DNA of 9,722 bases, from assembly GCA_023427575.1 (NCBI GenBank), contig JAEZAY010000304.1, positions 1 through 9,722 on the forward strand, in the 5' to 3' direction. A program made the translations under genes and the position numbers. How positions within the stretch are numbered: position 1 is the stretch's first letter; every line of letters starts with the position of its first letter. The notes beneath the pieces are model-generated. The model had not been told where the DNA came from. It saw only the letters and a list, made by a program, of their open reading frames with translations, and did not search any database. This stretch comes from Bacteroidota bacterium. Lineage in GTDB: Bacteria; Bacteroidota; Bacteroidia; Chitinophagales; Chitinophagaceae. Below, one piece after another: positions 1 to 7,797 of this stretch.

Positions 1-37
1 GATTTCTTCCGAGGCCCGGGGGGAATACACTTTACCC
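1..37 (-). repeat. Inverted-repeat copy, left (partner at 9082-9117)
   Basis: Positions 1-21 are identical to the reverse complement of 9097-9117. Positions 22-37 match the reverse complement of 9082-9096 with one single-base gap and two substitutions. The two copies are about 9 kb apart and inverted. The repeat runs into the left edge, so its full length is unknown. Relative to the minus-strand lipoprotein gene (stop at 227) this copy lies downstream of the 3' end, in the same relative orientation as the right copy has to the plus-strand phosphopantetheinyl transferase gene. Nothing else recognisable was seen in 38-226. Confidence 0.85.
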
Positions 38-226
38 AGACACTAATGATTTTCACATTTGCATATTTGCAATGATGCCCTTCGTTTATGGGTTTGATAC
101 GAAAAGTCAATCAGTAATATTCATAACAAATGAATCGCTGAAATTCGGTTTGGCTCCGCATCGAATGATGGGTTGGTTTCTTTTAATGGTTTATTCTTCG
201 TTGTACTCAGTAAATGATACCATGGG

Positions 227-838
227 TTAATCGCCAATGGCGCCGCCTGCAGCGACCCAGGCACTGATCTTATCTCTGTCGGCCTGGCTTAACGGATCAC
301 GGGGTGGCTGCGGCATTTGATTGGCTGTTCCCGCGGCATCTACCGCACGGGCTTTTATCAGATCGTGATTGGCAGCAACAACACAATCATCGCCGAAGTT
401 TTTGGAAGCAGCGGGATTTGTTCCGCTATGGCAGCCGGCAACGGCACAATTGGCGGCAACCACCGCTTTTACCGCTGTGAACAATGGTCCTGCCCCGGAA
501 GCAACTGCGTTAATCGTAGCTGTTTGAGTGCATCCGGCACTGGTTCGAACGGTTACTGTATGATTGCCGGGAGCAATGCCATTAAATACATTGGAGCTTT
601 GAAAACTGCCGTTATCAATACGAAAGCTAAGCCCGGCGCCGCCCGTAGCGTTCACCGTTATTATGCCCGTGGATGTACATGCATCAGGATTTTTAGTTAG
701 GGTGGGGGTAACCGTTAGTGGATTAGCCAGACAGGGATCGGTGGGTTCATCCGAACCGCTTTTTGAACATGCGGCCAGCGATGCCCAGCATATAATAACC
801 GCGCATGCCCCGGCATGGAGCCTGAAAGTGATTTTCAT
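227..838 (-). CDS. Lipoprotein with SprB-like repeat and c-type-heme-like C-terminal domain
   Basis: The 203-residue product begins with a lipoprotein signal peptide: a hydrophobic stretch ends in the lipobox LAAC with the lipidated cysteine at residue 24. Residues about 40-112 resemble one SprB-type Ig-like repeat (GIITVNATGG, then FNGIAPGNHTVTV and GC), a module of Bacteroidota surface proteins. Residues about 118-203 look like a small c-type cytochrome domain: NCAVAGCH at 130-137 would bind heme through C131, C136 and H137 with four residues between the cysteines, and M175 in the QMP motif is a plausible distal ligand. The ending ISAWVAAGG is typical of such domains. The ATG start at 838 gives a proper signal peptide. 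It lies 39 bp after the barrel gene and is probably co-transcribed with it. The protein is likely anchored in the outer membrane. A redox role is inferred; heme attachment is not proven, because the spacing differs from standard CXXCH. Confidence 0.8.
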   Translation of the reverse strand: MKITFRLHAGACAVIICWASLAACSKSGSDEPTDPCLANPLTVTPTLTKNPDACTSTGIITVNATGGAGLSFRIDNGSFQSSNVFNGIAPGNHTVTVRTSAGCTQTATINAVASGAGPLFTAVKAVVAANCAVAGCHSGTNPAASKNFGDDCVVAANHDLIKARAVDAAGTANQMPQPPRDPLSQADRDKISAWVAAGGAIGD

Positions 839-877
839 CCGTAAAATTTTTGAATGTTGTTTAAAAGAAGAAGCTTG

Positions 878-2284
878 CTACCTGTACAGCTTATACCTTA
901 ACGATAAATACGCCCCGTAACTATTCAGCTTTATGCTTCCGAAACCGAGACCCTTTGCAGGGATTTTTATATAAGGTTCCAGTTGCAGTGACCATTTTCT
1001 ATTGATCGCCTGCTCTATTCCAACCGATGCATTGATCACGGAAAACAGTTGTACTTTATTGGTCTTATACGTTCTTTCCTGGCTTGCATATACTCCATTG
1101 TACGTATAATGGTAATCATAGGTTTCCTTGCGCATTAAATAAGTAGAAAGGCCCGTATTGGCGAAGACAGATGTTTTGGTTTTTCGCATCAGATCGTAAC
1201 GCAGATTGAAGGGAATATCAAACATATAACAATCGCCGTTTACGGTACCAAGATTCACATTGTAGGTCCAGTAATCTTTTGGTGGCTTATAATCCCTGCC
1301 GGTAGCAGAATAGATTTTTCGCGTGTAAATAAAACCGGTGTTCAGCGACCATCGTTTTGTAAACCGGTAAGAGGCTATCGCTCCATAGTTGAAACCGGTT
1401 TCTTTAGTCCGGGTGGAACCAACATTGGTTTTATCCGGCGCCGCTACTATTCCAAGCTGGAATCCTTTTTCACTCTGAACCGGTTTCAATTTGGCGAGCG
1501 GGGTTGCAGGGAGGGGCTTCACCTCATTAAATACCTCGCGATAATGGATCGAATCGGGGTTAAGTAAGCTGGATGAATTTATAGGAGCAGCAATCGTTAA
1601 TGGAATAAGGTACCGGTTATAGCTATGAGTCATTATCAATAAATCGCTACCGGAAATCCCTGGATCAGGGGCCGGACTTTTCGTAAAGTTTTTCGATTTG
1701 GCAGGGATTAAATCCGGGGTTGCCGGATTCGTAGTTCTAATTTTATTTTTATGACCGGGCCGGAAATGGTTATTATCAGAATCTCTTTCTGTCGTTAAAG
1801 CCGGTGGCTCAGAAGGGTTTTTACCAATTTCTGTTTTTTCAGTGTTTTCAGAATGAAATTCGGCATCATTGGCAGTTGGTGGTGTAGTTTCCGAGGGCAA
1901 TGATTCCGGGTTGATGCCGGGTTTAAATTCCGGATTCAAAACCTTTTCAGCATTTGACTTTTCATTTATATCGGGGTGATTTGATTTTCGGTCTTTTGCA
2001 GTGGTTTGAGCGGAACCCGGGTCGCTGCCATTGGTATTTGGTAACAGAGAAGAAGGATTGTTCGGATTCCACAGAATTATCCCGCTTATGCCTGCGCCAC
2101 CCGCAATAACGAAGAATAAAAGCAAAAACAGAAAGCGCCGCCTTTTCTGTTTTTCCATTAGCGGCATTTCCCTGTTCAGCTTTTCTTCAAGAACTTCCCA
2201 GCCCGATGTTTTTTGAGGTACATCAAACTGGTCGGAAGCATCTCTGCTAAGCCGGTCAAGTTCGTTATCAGAAAGGGGATACAT
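878..2284 (-). CDS. Membrane-anchored protein with C-terminal outer-membrane beta-barrel domain
   Basis: The 468-residue product has three parts. Residues 1-50 are charged and predicted cytoplasmic (LSDNELDRLSR, then SGWEVLEEKL), resembling the N-termini of Bacteroidota anti-sigma-like proteins, and end in a basic cluster KQKRRR. Residues 51-72 form one strong membrane segment. Residues about 73-270 are a low-complexity linker rich in Asn, Pro, Ser and Thr. Residues about 275-468 alternate aromatic and polar residues in amphipathic strands (for example GAIASYRFTKRWSLNTGFIY and the final AYLSLRYKLYR), as in the OMP_b-brl/PorT-like outer-membrane family. There is no cleavable signal peptide at the start. 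The ATG lies inside the sigma gene (17-bp overlap), so translation is probably coupled. By position it may control the sigma factor, but no standard anti-sigma domain could be identified. A true barrel in the outer membrane combined with an inner-membrane anchor would be an unusual topology. Confidence 0.8.
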   Translation of the reverse strand: MYPLSDNELDRLSRDASDQFDVPQKTSGWEVLEEKLNREMPLMEKQKRRRFLFLLLFFVIAGGAGISGIILWNPNNPSSLLPNTNGSDPGSAQTTAKDRKSNHPDINEKSNAEKVLNPEFKPGINPESLPSETTPPTANDAEFHSENTEKTEIGKNPSEPPALTTERDSDNNHFRPGHKNKIRTTNPATPDLIPAKSKNFTKSPAPDPGISGSDLLIMTHSYNRYLIPLTIAAPINSSSLLNPDSIHYREVFNEVKPLPATPLAKLKPVQSEKGFQLGIVAAPDKTNVGSTRTKETGFNYGAIASYRFTKRWSLNTGFIYTRKIYSATGRDYKPPKDYWTYNVNLGTVNGDCYMFDIPFNLRYDLMRKTKTSVFANTGLSTYLMRKETYDYHYTYNGVYASQERTYKTNKVQLFSVINASVGIEQAINRKWSLQLEPYIKIPAKGLGFGSIKLNSYGAYLSLRYKLYR

Positions 2285-2858
2285 ATACGTTGAAATGCGA
2301 TTTCGTTAACAATAGTTTTCTCAGGTTGTCCCGGGCTTTCGACAGATTCGATTTGGACGCACCGACGGAGATTCCAAGACTTTTTGAAATTTCCTCATGG
2401 GTGAGTCCTTCGATCACAAACAAATTAAATACGGTTCGGTAGGCCGGAGATAATGAACGAATGGCTTCTATGATTTCTTTATAGGCCAGCACATCAATTC
2501 CATTTGCGCCATTGTCTTCAATCTTTTCCGATTCGCTTGTAAGGACATGTCCGTTCAGGGAAGAATTTTTTTTCCGGAAATGATCAATACAGGTGTTCAC
2601 TAAAATTCGTTTGAACCATCCTTTCAGAGCCAGTAAAATCTCCGGATGCCGGGTTTCGTCAAACTGTGCAATGCTCCTGAACAGTTTCACAAACCCTTCA
2701 TTCATTATTTCTTCCGATTCTTCATTTTTATTGGTATAGCGATAACAGATTTTCAGCGCGAAAGAACGTAGCAGGTAATAGAGTTCCTTTTGGCTGTTCC
2801 GGTCATTTTTACCGCAGCCTGCTAATAAGAGACTTATTTTATCATTCTCTGTGAGCAA
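2268..2858 (-). CDS. ECF-type RNA polymerase sigma factor (sigma-70 family)
   Basis: The 196-residue product has the two-domain layout of extracytoplasmic-function sigma factors. Region 2 spans about residues 23-95 (LRSFALKICYRY, EEIMNEGFVKLF, then WFKRILVNTCIDHFRKK). A short linker leads to region 4 at about 128-182, with LSPAYRTVFNLFVIEGLTHE and the helix-turn-helix LGISVGASKSNLSKARDNLR. It would direct core RNA polymerase to a specific promoter set. The only plausible start near the N-terminus is a TTG at 2858: no in-frame ATG or GTG lies between the upstream stop and this codon. The gene overlaps the next one (barrel protein) by 17 bp, so the two are almost certainly one operon. The 124-bp gap upstream to the DUF4403 gene may contain its own promoter, but no convincing TAnnTTTG box was found. 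Confidence 0.93.
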   Translation of the reverse strand: MLTENDKISLLLAGCGKNDRNSQKELYYLLRSFALKICYRYTNKNEESEEIMNEGFVKLFRSIAQFDETRHPEILLALKGWFKRILVNTCIDHFRKKNSSLNGHVLTSESEKIEDNGANGIDVLAYKEIIEAIRSLSPAYRTVFNLFVIEGLTHEEISKSLGISVGASKSNLSKARDNLRKLLLTKSHFNVYVSPF

Positions 2859-2982
2859 GGAATAAGGAAGTTTCAGCCCTGGATAAATTACAAAAATTTG
2901 TTCTCAATCTGGTTACGATCTTTTAAATCAAAAGGTTGCCTTGGTTTCATCTTTTTAGGGCCTAACCAGAGCGGGCAAGAAC

Positions 2983-4419
2983 TCAGAACCCGAAGAGAAG
3001 CGAGGGGGGCGGGCTGGCAATCAGCGAAAGATCGGCATTGATGTAAAACTGAACCTGGACATGATTCTGCTGGGGCAAAATTCCAATCAACCGTAGTTGT
3101 TTAAGTTGACCCGCGCTGCTCATCCACTCGTTTACCGGCTGATTCAGCCTGGCCGATATGGCCTCCTTGTTCTGCTCAACCAGCGCGGCGATATCAAAGG
3201 CCGTCTGGGTCTTCAGTTCTTTCAAAATCTTTTTCCGGAAAAGTCCTTTGGCCATATTTACCAGTACATCGCGGCTTTCGAGAGCAAAATTTATGTCGGG
3301 CATGGTCAGTAACTGCGTGGCGGAATCCAGTACCGGTGTTCCCGAGAGATGAAGAACCCCGCTTTTATAACCTGAAAAGGCCAGGTCGATCATCATTTTC
3401 CCATTGTTATTTCCCGATACATTTACATTTTTAATGACCAGCGTTTTACCGTCAACATCAAAGGGTTTGTTCTGTAAACTGTCGTTCAGCAATCGGTTAA
3501 AGAATTCATAGCCATAAACCGCATTTACATAGGTGCTGAAACTGCCCGGAACATTCTCATTCCGTACCGGCGGCAAACCGGCATTGGTTACCAACTGAAG
3601 ACTATCGGAAGAAAAAGCCGGATAACCGGTAAACCCAACCGAAAAGCGCAGGGTGTCGCCCGAATAATTAAACTTGCCCACCCGGTATTGGGAAGGATTT
3701 AAATTCAGAAAGCCATAATTACTCAGCGGCATCACAAGACCCTTGCCGGATCTCCAGGTTTGAAGCAGCGGATTATTGTTCAGGTCCTGAATAAACTGAT
3801 CAAAGGTTTTTGTATACGACTCTACGGATGCGCGGATGCTGTCCATAATTTCTCCCGTCATATCTGTTTGAAGCAGGGTCATTTCACACTTGTCGATTGG
3901 ATTTAATTTATCCAGCCAGGTGATTGTGCGAACCTGATGTGTGGGTAAAAGATCAAGCTGGGAATGAATGGTGAGATCTACGCGCCGCATGGATTCGTCG
4001 CCAAATCCGCATGAACCCGAAACCCAGGGTGAAATTTGCTTACCAAACGCACAAACCGTTTTACTGCCGGCAATCTGGTAGTTGCCTCGAAAGCGGATAC
4101 TGACTTTATTGTTTACGCAGGCAAAGCTAAATGGCGAGCGTAGAAAGCGGTAACGGTACCGGAAATCGCAGGATGACTGAAAATAGGCTGGCCATTTGTC
4201 GGAGGTAAATTGCCGGGCAGTGCTGGAATCCATCCGGTTCAGAATGGGCTTCAGGTAGATCTTTATGGGAATATTGATTTCGGAAACAGGCAAATCGGCA
4301 AGCTTTCGCGGTGCATTTTCCGGCCTCGCCAGGTTTTTACCTCCTCCGCAGGCCTGCAGGAACAAGGCCGCTGTCAATACGTATATCGCCGGCCTGAAAA
4401 AAATAAAGTGTTGAATCAA
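2983..4419 (-). CDS. DUF4403 family lipoprotein
   Basis: The 478-residue product fits the length and pattern of the DUF4403 family, whose function is unknown. An N-terminal hydrophobic segment ends in the lipobox LQAC with the modified cysteine at residue 24, followed by GGG, so it is an envelope lipoprotein. Early family-like features include the segment SEINIPIKIYLKPILNRM near residues 45-62 and several cysteines in the region of residues 83-180 (CDF, ACVNN, VCAFG, SCGFG, KCEMT). The start is TTG at 4419. It is the only standard start codon between the upstream in-frame stop and the hydrophobic stretch, and it is needed to include the signal peptide. The gene lies 67 bp after rnhA on the same strand and could be read through from it. 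The next gene downstream, the sigma factor, is 124 bp away. Confidence 0.85.
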   Translation of the reverse strand: MIQHFIFFRPAIYVLTAALFLQACGGGKNLARPENAPRKLADLPVSEINIPIKIYLKPILNRMDSSTARQFTSDKWPAYFQSSCDFRYRYRFLRSPFSFACVNNKVSIRFRGNYQIAGSKTVCAFGKQISPWVSGSCGFGDESMRRVDLTIHSQLDLLPTHQVRTITWLDKLNPIDKCEMTLLQTDMTGEIMDSIRASVESYTKTFDQFIQDLNNNPLLQTWRSGKGLVMPLSNYGFLNLNPSQYRVGKFNYSGDTLRFSVGFTGYPAFSSDSLQLVTNAGLPPVRNENVPGSFSTYVNAVYGYEFFNRLLNDSLQNKPFDVDGKTLVIKNVNVSGNNNGKMMIDLAFSGYKSGVLHLSGTPVLDSATQLLTMPDINFALESRDVLVNMAKGLFRKKILKELKTQTAFDIAALVEQNKEAISARLNQPVNEWMSSAGQLKQLRLIGILPQQNHVQVQFYINADLSLIASPPPSLLFGF

Positions 4420-4486
4420 GTGTTTCAGAATCTCAATTTAAAAACTAAAAAATATATTATAACGGCATTCAGCAACCGAATTTAAT

Positions 4487-4978
4487 TTATGTTCCGGATT
4501 CAAAACCTTCATCTCGCAGAAGGACTTTTCCATCTGCTGCAGCGGTTGCCAGCTCGTCGCAGCGATTGTTGAATACATTATCGGCATGGCCACGCACCCA
4601 TTTGAACCGGATCTGATGGTGTTGGGCAAGTTCAGCAAATCTGCGCCACAGATCGCTGTTCTTTTTACCGCCGGCAAAATTGGTGGCCAGCCATTTTTTC
4701 AGCCAGCCCTGTTCAACGGCTTTTACAACATACTGGCTGTCGGAATAAACGGTGATCCGCAAACCTGTTTTATTTAAAGCTTCCAGGGCGGCAATCACGG
4801 CCATCAGTTCCATCCGGTTGTTGGTTGTTTTGCGATAGCCGGCTGAAATCTCCTTTGCGCGATTCCCCCATTGAAGGATGGCGCCATAGCCGCCGGGGCC
4901 GGGATTTCCGCGCGATGCTCCATCTGTATAAATAACCAACTCCTTTAATTCCGTCGGTGCTTTTCCTTCCGTGCTCAT
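4487..4978 (-). CDS. rnhA: Ribonuclease HI
   Basis: The 163-residue enzyme cleaves the RNA strand of RNA-DNA hybrids, removing R-loops and primer RNA in the cytoplasm. The complete catalytic set is present: D19 in YTDGASRGNPGPGG, E57 in NNRMEL, D80 in YSDSQYVV, H131 in RGHADN and D141 in NRCDELA. These correspond to Asp10, Glu48, Asp70, His124 and Asp134 of the E. coli enzyme. The basic handle region around residues 89-112 (EQGWLKKWLATNFAGGKKNSDLW, abbreviated reading) is also recognisable. Length is close to that of E. coli RNase HI (155 residues). The ATG at 4978 overlaps the stop codon of the carboxyltransferase gene in an ATGA arrangement, so translation is coupled although the two functions are unrelated. 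Nothing looks degraded. Confidence 0.97.
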   Translation of the reverse strand: MSTEGKAPTELKELVIYTDGASRGNPGPGGYGAILQWGNRAKEISAGYRKTTNNRMELMAVIAALEALNKTGLRITVYSDSQYVVKAVEQGWLKKWLATNFAGGKKNSDLWRRFAELAQHHQIRFKWVRGHADNVFNNRCDELATAAADGKVLLRDEGFESGT

Positions 4979-6603
4979 ACCTGTATTACTCCTGTTCTGA
5001 ATGGTTCAATGTTCGCGTTTTGACTGGCCGCATGCAGGCATTCTGAAATGATCATCCGGGTATCAGCGGGATCAATAATGCCATCCACCCATAACCTGGC
5101 AGCAGCATAATAAGGCGAAGTCTGCAATTCGTACCGGTTTTTAATTTCATCCAGCAATAATTTTTCCTCTTCTGCACTTAATTCCTTTCCCTGTGATTTC
5201 ATTGCTGCCACCTGGATCTGCATCAGCGTTTTGGCCGCCTGCTCGCCGCCCATGACGGCAATTTTTGCAGAAGGCCAGGCAAAAATAAATCTTGGATCAT
5301 AAGCCTTGCCGCACATGGCATAATTTCCGGCTCCATAACTATTGCCAATGATAATAGTGATTTTTGGAACCACTGAATTGGCCACCGCATTTACCATCTT
5401 GGCACCGTCTTTAATAATGCCGGCATGTTCACTTCTCGACCCTACCATAAAGCCGGTAACATCCTGCAAAAACAGGAGGGGAATTTTTTTCTGATTGCAA
5501 TTCATGATGAAACGAGCCGCTTTATCGGCACTGTCGTTATAAATAACGCCGCCCATCTGCATTTCGCCTTTACGGCTTTTTACGATTTTACGCTGATTGG
5601 CTACAATGCCGATCGCCCATCCGTCTATTCGCGCATACCCACAGAGGATGGTCTTGCCATAATCTTTTTTGAATTCTTCAAATTCCGAATTATCGGTAAT
5701 CTGGCGGATGATCTCCAACATTTCATACGGTTTATTGCCATCGGCAGGCATTAGTCCGTAAATGGTTTCTTTTTTCTCAAGCGGAAATCTGGAATCGATG
5801 CGGTTGAATCCGGCCATTGGTGTAGCGCCCAGCTTGGAAACAAGATTTTTTATCTGATCCAGGCACTCTTGCTCGGTATCAAAGCGGTAATCGGCAATGC
5901 CCGAAATTTCGGTATGAGTAACTGCGCCGCCCAGGGTTTCGCTGTCAATATCTTCGCCAATGGCCGCTTTCACCAGGTAAGGACCTGCCAGGTAAATTGA
6001 ACCGGCGCCATTCACCATCAGGGTTTCATCGCTCATAATGGGCAGGTAAGCGCCGCCTGCCACGCAGGCTCCCATAACCGCCGCTATTTGCGGAATGCCC
6101 ATCGCGCTCATCCTTGCATTGTTGCGGAAGATCCGGCCAAAATGTTCCTTATCCGGAAATATCTCATCCTGCAGCGGCAGAAAAACGCCGGCACTGTCTA
6201 CCAGATAAATAACGGGTAGATTATTTTCCATGGCGATTTCCTGCATCCGGAGATTTTTTTTCCCTGTGATCGGAAACCAGGCTCCGGCTTTCACCGTTTG
6301 ATCGTTTGCAATGATCATACACTGGCGGCCACTGATATAACCCAAACCCGCCACTGTACCGCCGGCAGGGCAGCCGCCATATTCCTCATACATTTCCCAA
6401 CCCGCCAGTGCTCCCAGTTCTATAAACGCTTTGTTTTTGTCAAGAAGATATTCAATCCTTTCGCGGGCGGTGAGCTTGTTTTTTTCTTTCTGCTTTGCAA
6501 TGGCTTTTTTCCCTCCTCCCAGGTACAGTTTCTGCAGGCGCTGATTCAGCTTGCTAACAGAAAGTTTCATTTGATCTTCATTCCGGTTGAAGTCTAAATC
6601 CAT
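4975..6603 (-). CDS. Acyl-CoA carboxylase, carboxyltransferase (beta) subunit, methylcrotonyl-CoA-carboxylase-like
   Basis: The 542-residue protein has the two-crotonase-fold layout of biotin-dependent acyl-CoA carboxyltransferases. It transfers CO2 from carboxybiotin to an acyl-CoA. The N-domain contains KLTARERIEYLLD (43-55), an oxyanion-hole segment MGACVAGGAYLPIMSDE (177-193) and the segment IYLAGPYLVKAAIGE. The C-domain carries IIGNSYGAGNYAMCGKAYDP (418-437) and FAWPSAKIAVMGGEQAAKTL (441-460). The segment VDSAGVFLPLQDEIFPD followed by HFGRIFRNNARMSAMGIPQIA matches the methylcrotonyl/geranyl-CoA branch; propionyl-CoA carboxylases have DSGGARIQEG at this point. Leucine or isoprenoid breakdown is therefore the most likely pathway, but substrate choice is inferred. 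The biotin carboxylase/BCCP partner is not in the window. The ATG at 6603 is used; M12 is a possible later start. It is the first gene of the minus-strand series and is divergent from the DUF3810 gene. Confidence 0.93.
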   Translation of the reverse strand: MDLDFNRNEDQMKLSVSKLNQRLQKLYLGGGKKAIAKQKEKNKLTARERIEYLLDKNKAFIELGALAGWEMYEEYGGCPAGGTVAGLGYISGRQCMIIANDQTVKAGAWFPITGKKNLRMQEIAMENNLPVIYLVDSAGVFLPLQDEIFPDKEHFGRIFRNNARMSAMGIPQIAAVMGACVAGGAYLPIMSDETLMVNGAGSIYLAGPYLVKAAIGEDIDSETLGGAVTHTEISGIADYRFDTEQECLDQIKNLVSKLGATPMAGFNRIDSRFPLEKKETIYGLMPADGNKPYEMLEIIRQITDNSEFEEFKKDYGKTILCGYARIDGWAIGIVANQRKIVKSRKGEMQMGGVIYNDSADKAARFIMNCNQKKIPLLFLQDVTGFMVGSRSEHAGIIKDGAKMVNAVANSVVPKITIIIGNSYGAGNYAMCGKAYDPRFIFAWPSAKIAVMGGEQAAKTLMQIQVAAMKSQGKELSAEEEKLLLDEIKNRYELQTSPYYAAARLWVDGIIDPADTRMIISECLHAASQNANIEPFRTGVIQV

Positions 6604-6644
6604 ACGGCAATCGTTTAAACTGCAAAATAAGCGGAATTACCAAC

Positions 6645-6692
6645 TTGGGCTTTCCGGATTTTTGCTTTTAGATTTGATCATTCAACAGGGGG
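6645..6692 (+). promoter_or_regulatory. Bacteroidota-type promoter and ribosome binding site for the DUF3810 gene
   Basis: A TTG at 6645-6647 is followed after 21 bp by TAGATTTG at 6669-6676, an exact fit to the Bacteroidota -33 TTG / -7 TAnnTTTG consensus with acceptable spacing. AGGGGG at 6687-6692 lies four bases before the ATG at 6697 and is an unusually strong Shine-Dalgarno-like sequence for this phylum. If the promoter is real, the 5' leader is very short (roughly 15 bases). Confidence 0.6.
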
Positions 6693-6696
6693 TTCA

Positions 6697-7773
6697 ATGG
6701 TCCGAAAGAATACTGGTTTAATTTTTTTGCTGATTCTTACCATCGCTATAAAAATATTTTCACTGGATCCGGAAGCGGTTGAAAAATATTATAGCCAGGG
6801 ACTTTATCTCTATATCTCCAGAATGCAGCGGTTTTTGCTGGGCTGGATTCCTTTCAGCTTTGGCGATCTTTTATATCTGATCGCGGGGATCTGGATGGTG
6901 ATAAACCTTTCCCGGTTTGTATTCCGGCTGACGCGCCAGCGCTTCAACCGGCTCTATGTTTTTAAAACCATTCGCAAAACCCTGATGGTCCTGCTCATTA
7001 TATATGCCTGGTTTAATATCTCCTGGGGATTGAATTATAACCGGATTGGGATTGCGGAAACCATGAAACTGGAAAAACGGGAAGATCATTCTAAGGAAGA
7101 ACTGGCGGATCTTATGGTGCAGCTTTCCGGAAAACTGAACCTTCTCTATCCGGAGGCCCTGGAAAAACGCGATTCACTGAAAAGAAAACGCCATCTTTTC
7201 AAAGGATCTATCCAGTCCTATGAACATCTGGCCGTGATCGATCCCTCTTTTCAATATGAAATTCCATCCGTTAAGCCATCTGTCTACAGCTACCTTGGAA
7301 ACTATCTCGGGTTCACCGGTTATTACAACCCTTTTACCGGCGAGGCGCAGGTAAACACCACCGTGCCGGTATATATTCAGCCCTTTACCACCTGTCATGA
7401 AATTGGTCACCAGCTTGGTTATGCGAAGGAAAGTGAAGCGAACCTGGCGGCATTTCTTTCAGCGCGGAATTCCACCAATGAAGCTTTCCGGTACTCCGTG
7501 TATTTTGATCTTTATTTATATGCCCGAAGTTATATGGGAAGAATGGATTCACTTCTTCTAAAGTCAATCGATTCAAGCCTTGCACCCGGAATTCGTTCGG
7601 ATATCCGGTACATGCGGAACTTTTTCCTTTCGCACGCAAATCCGTTGGAAAGGCTGATAGACAGGTTATATTCTCAATATTTGAAAGCCAATGAACAGCC
7701 ATCCGGACGAATCAGCTACAATGAAGTGATTCTGCTGCTGATGGCGTACAAAAGAAAATATGGCGAGATATGA
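6697..7773 (+). CDS. DUF3810 family membrane protein with HEXXH metallopeptidase-like motif
   Basis: The 358-residue product matches the DUF3810 family. It starts with a hydrophobic segment (about 7-23), followed by membrane segments near 54-75 and 95-112, then a large soluble part. The soluble part contains TTCHEIGHQLGYAKESEANL: H234, E235 and H238 form an HEXXH zinc-binding motif, and E245 or E247 could be the third ligand, as in gluzincin-type peptidases. This suggests a membrane-bound zinc peptidase facing the periplasm, but the family has no established substrate as far as I know, so activity is inferred. The ATG at 6697 has a strong AGGGGG site and a consensus promoter upstream. The gene ends 24 bp before the convergent stop of dcd, and no hairpin terminator was seen between them. 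Confidence 0.88.
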   Translation: MVRKNTGLIFLLILTIAIKIFSLDPEAVEKYYSQGLYLYISRMQRFLLGWIPFSFGDLLYLIAGIWMVINLSRFVFRLTRQRFNRLYVFKTIRKTLMVLLIIYAWFNISWGLNYNRIGIAETMKLEKREDHSKEELADLMVQLSGKLNLLYPEALEKRDSLKRKRHLFKGSIQSYEHLAVIDPSFQYEIPSVKPSVYSYLGNYLGFTGYYNPFTGEAQVNTTVPVYIQPFTTCHEIGHQLGYAKESEANLAAFLSARNSTNEAFRYSVYFDLYLYARSYMGRMDSLLLKSIDSSLAPGIRSDIRYMRNFFLSHANPLERLIDRLYSQYLKANEQPSGRISYNEVILLLMAYKRKYGEI

Positions 7774-7797
7774 TGAAGGATCCGGAATCGGCGCCTG

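Noticed and set aside
57..71. Tandem ATTTGCAT/ATTTGCAA repeat
   Set aside because: Two 7-base units in A/T-rich intergenic DNA are easily explained by chance and are not linked to a promoter.
317..700. Plus-strand open frame of 127 codons antisense to the lipoprotein gene
   Set aside because: It is a shadow of the minus-strand gene, which has a signal peptide and recognisable domains; the plus-strand product is Cys/Gly/Ser-rich with no motif.
5425..5754. Plus-strand open frame of 109 codons inside the carboxyltransferase gene
   Set aside because: It lies entirely opposite well-conserved carboxyltransferase sequence and its product resembles nothing.
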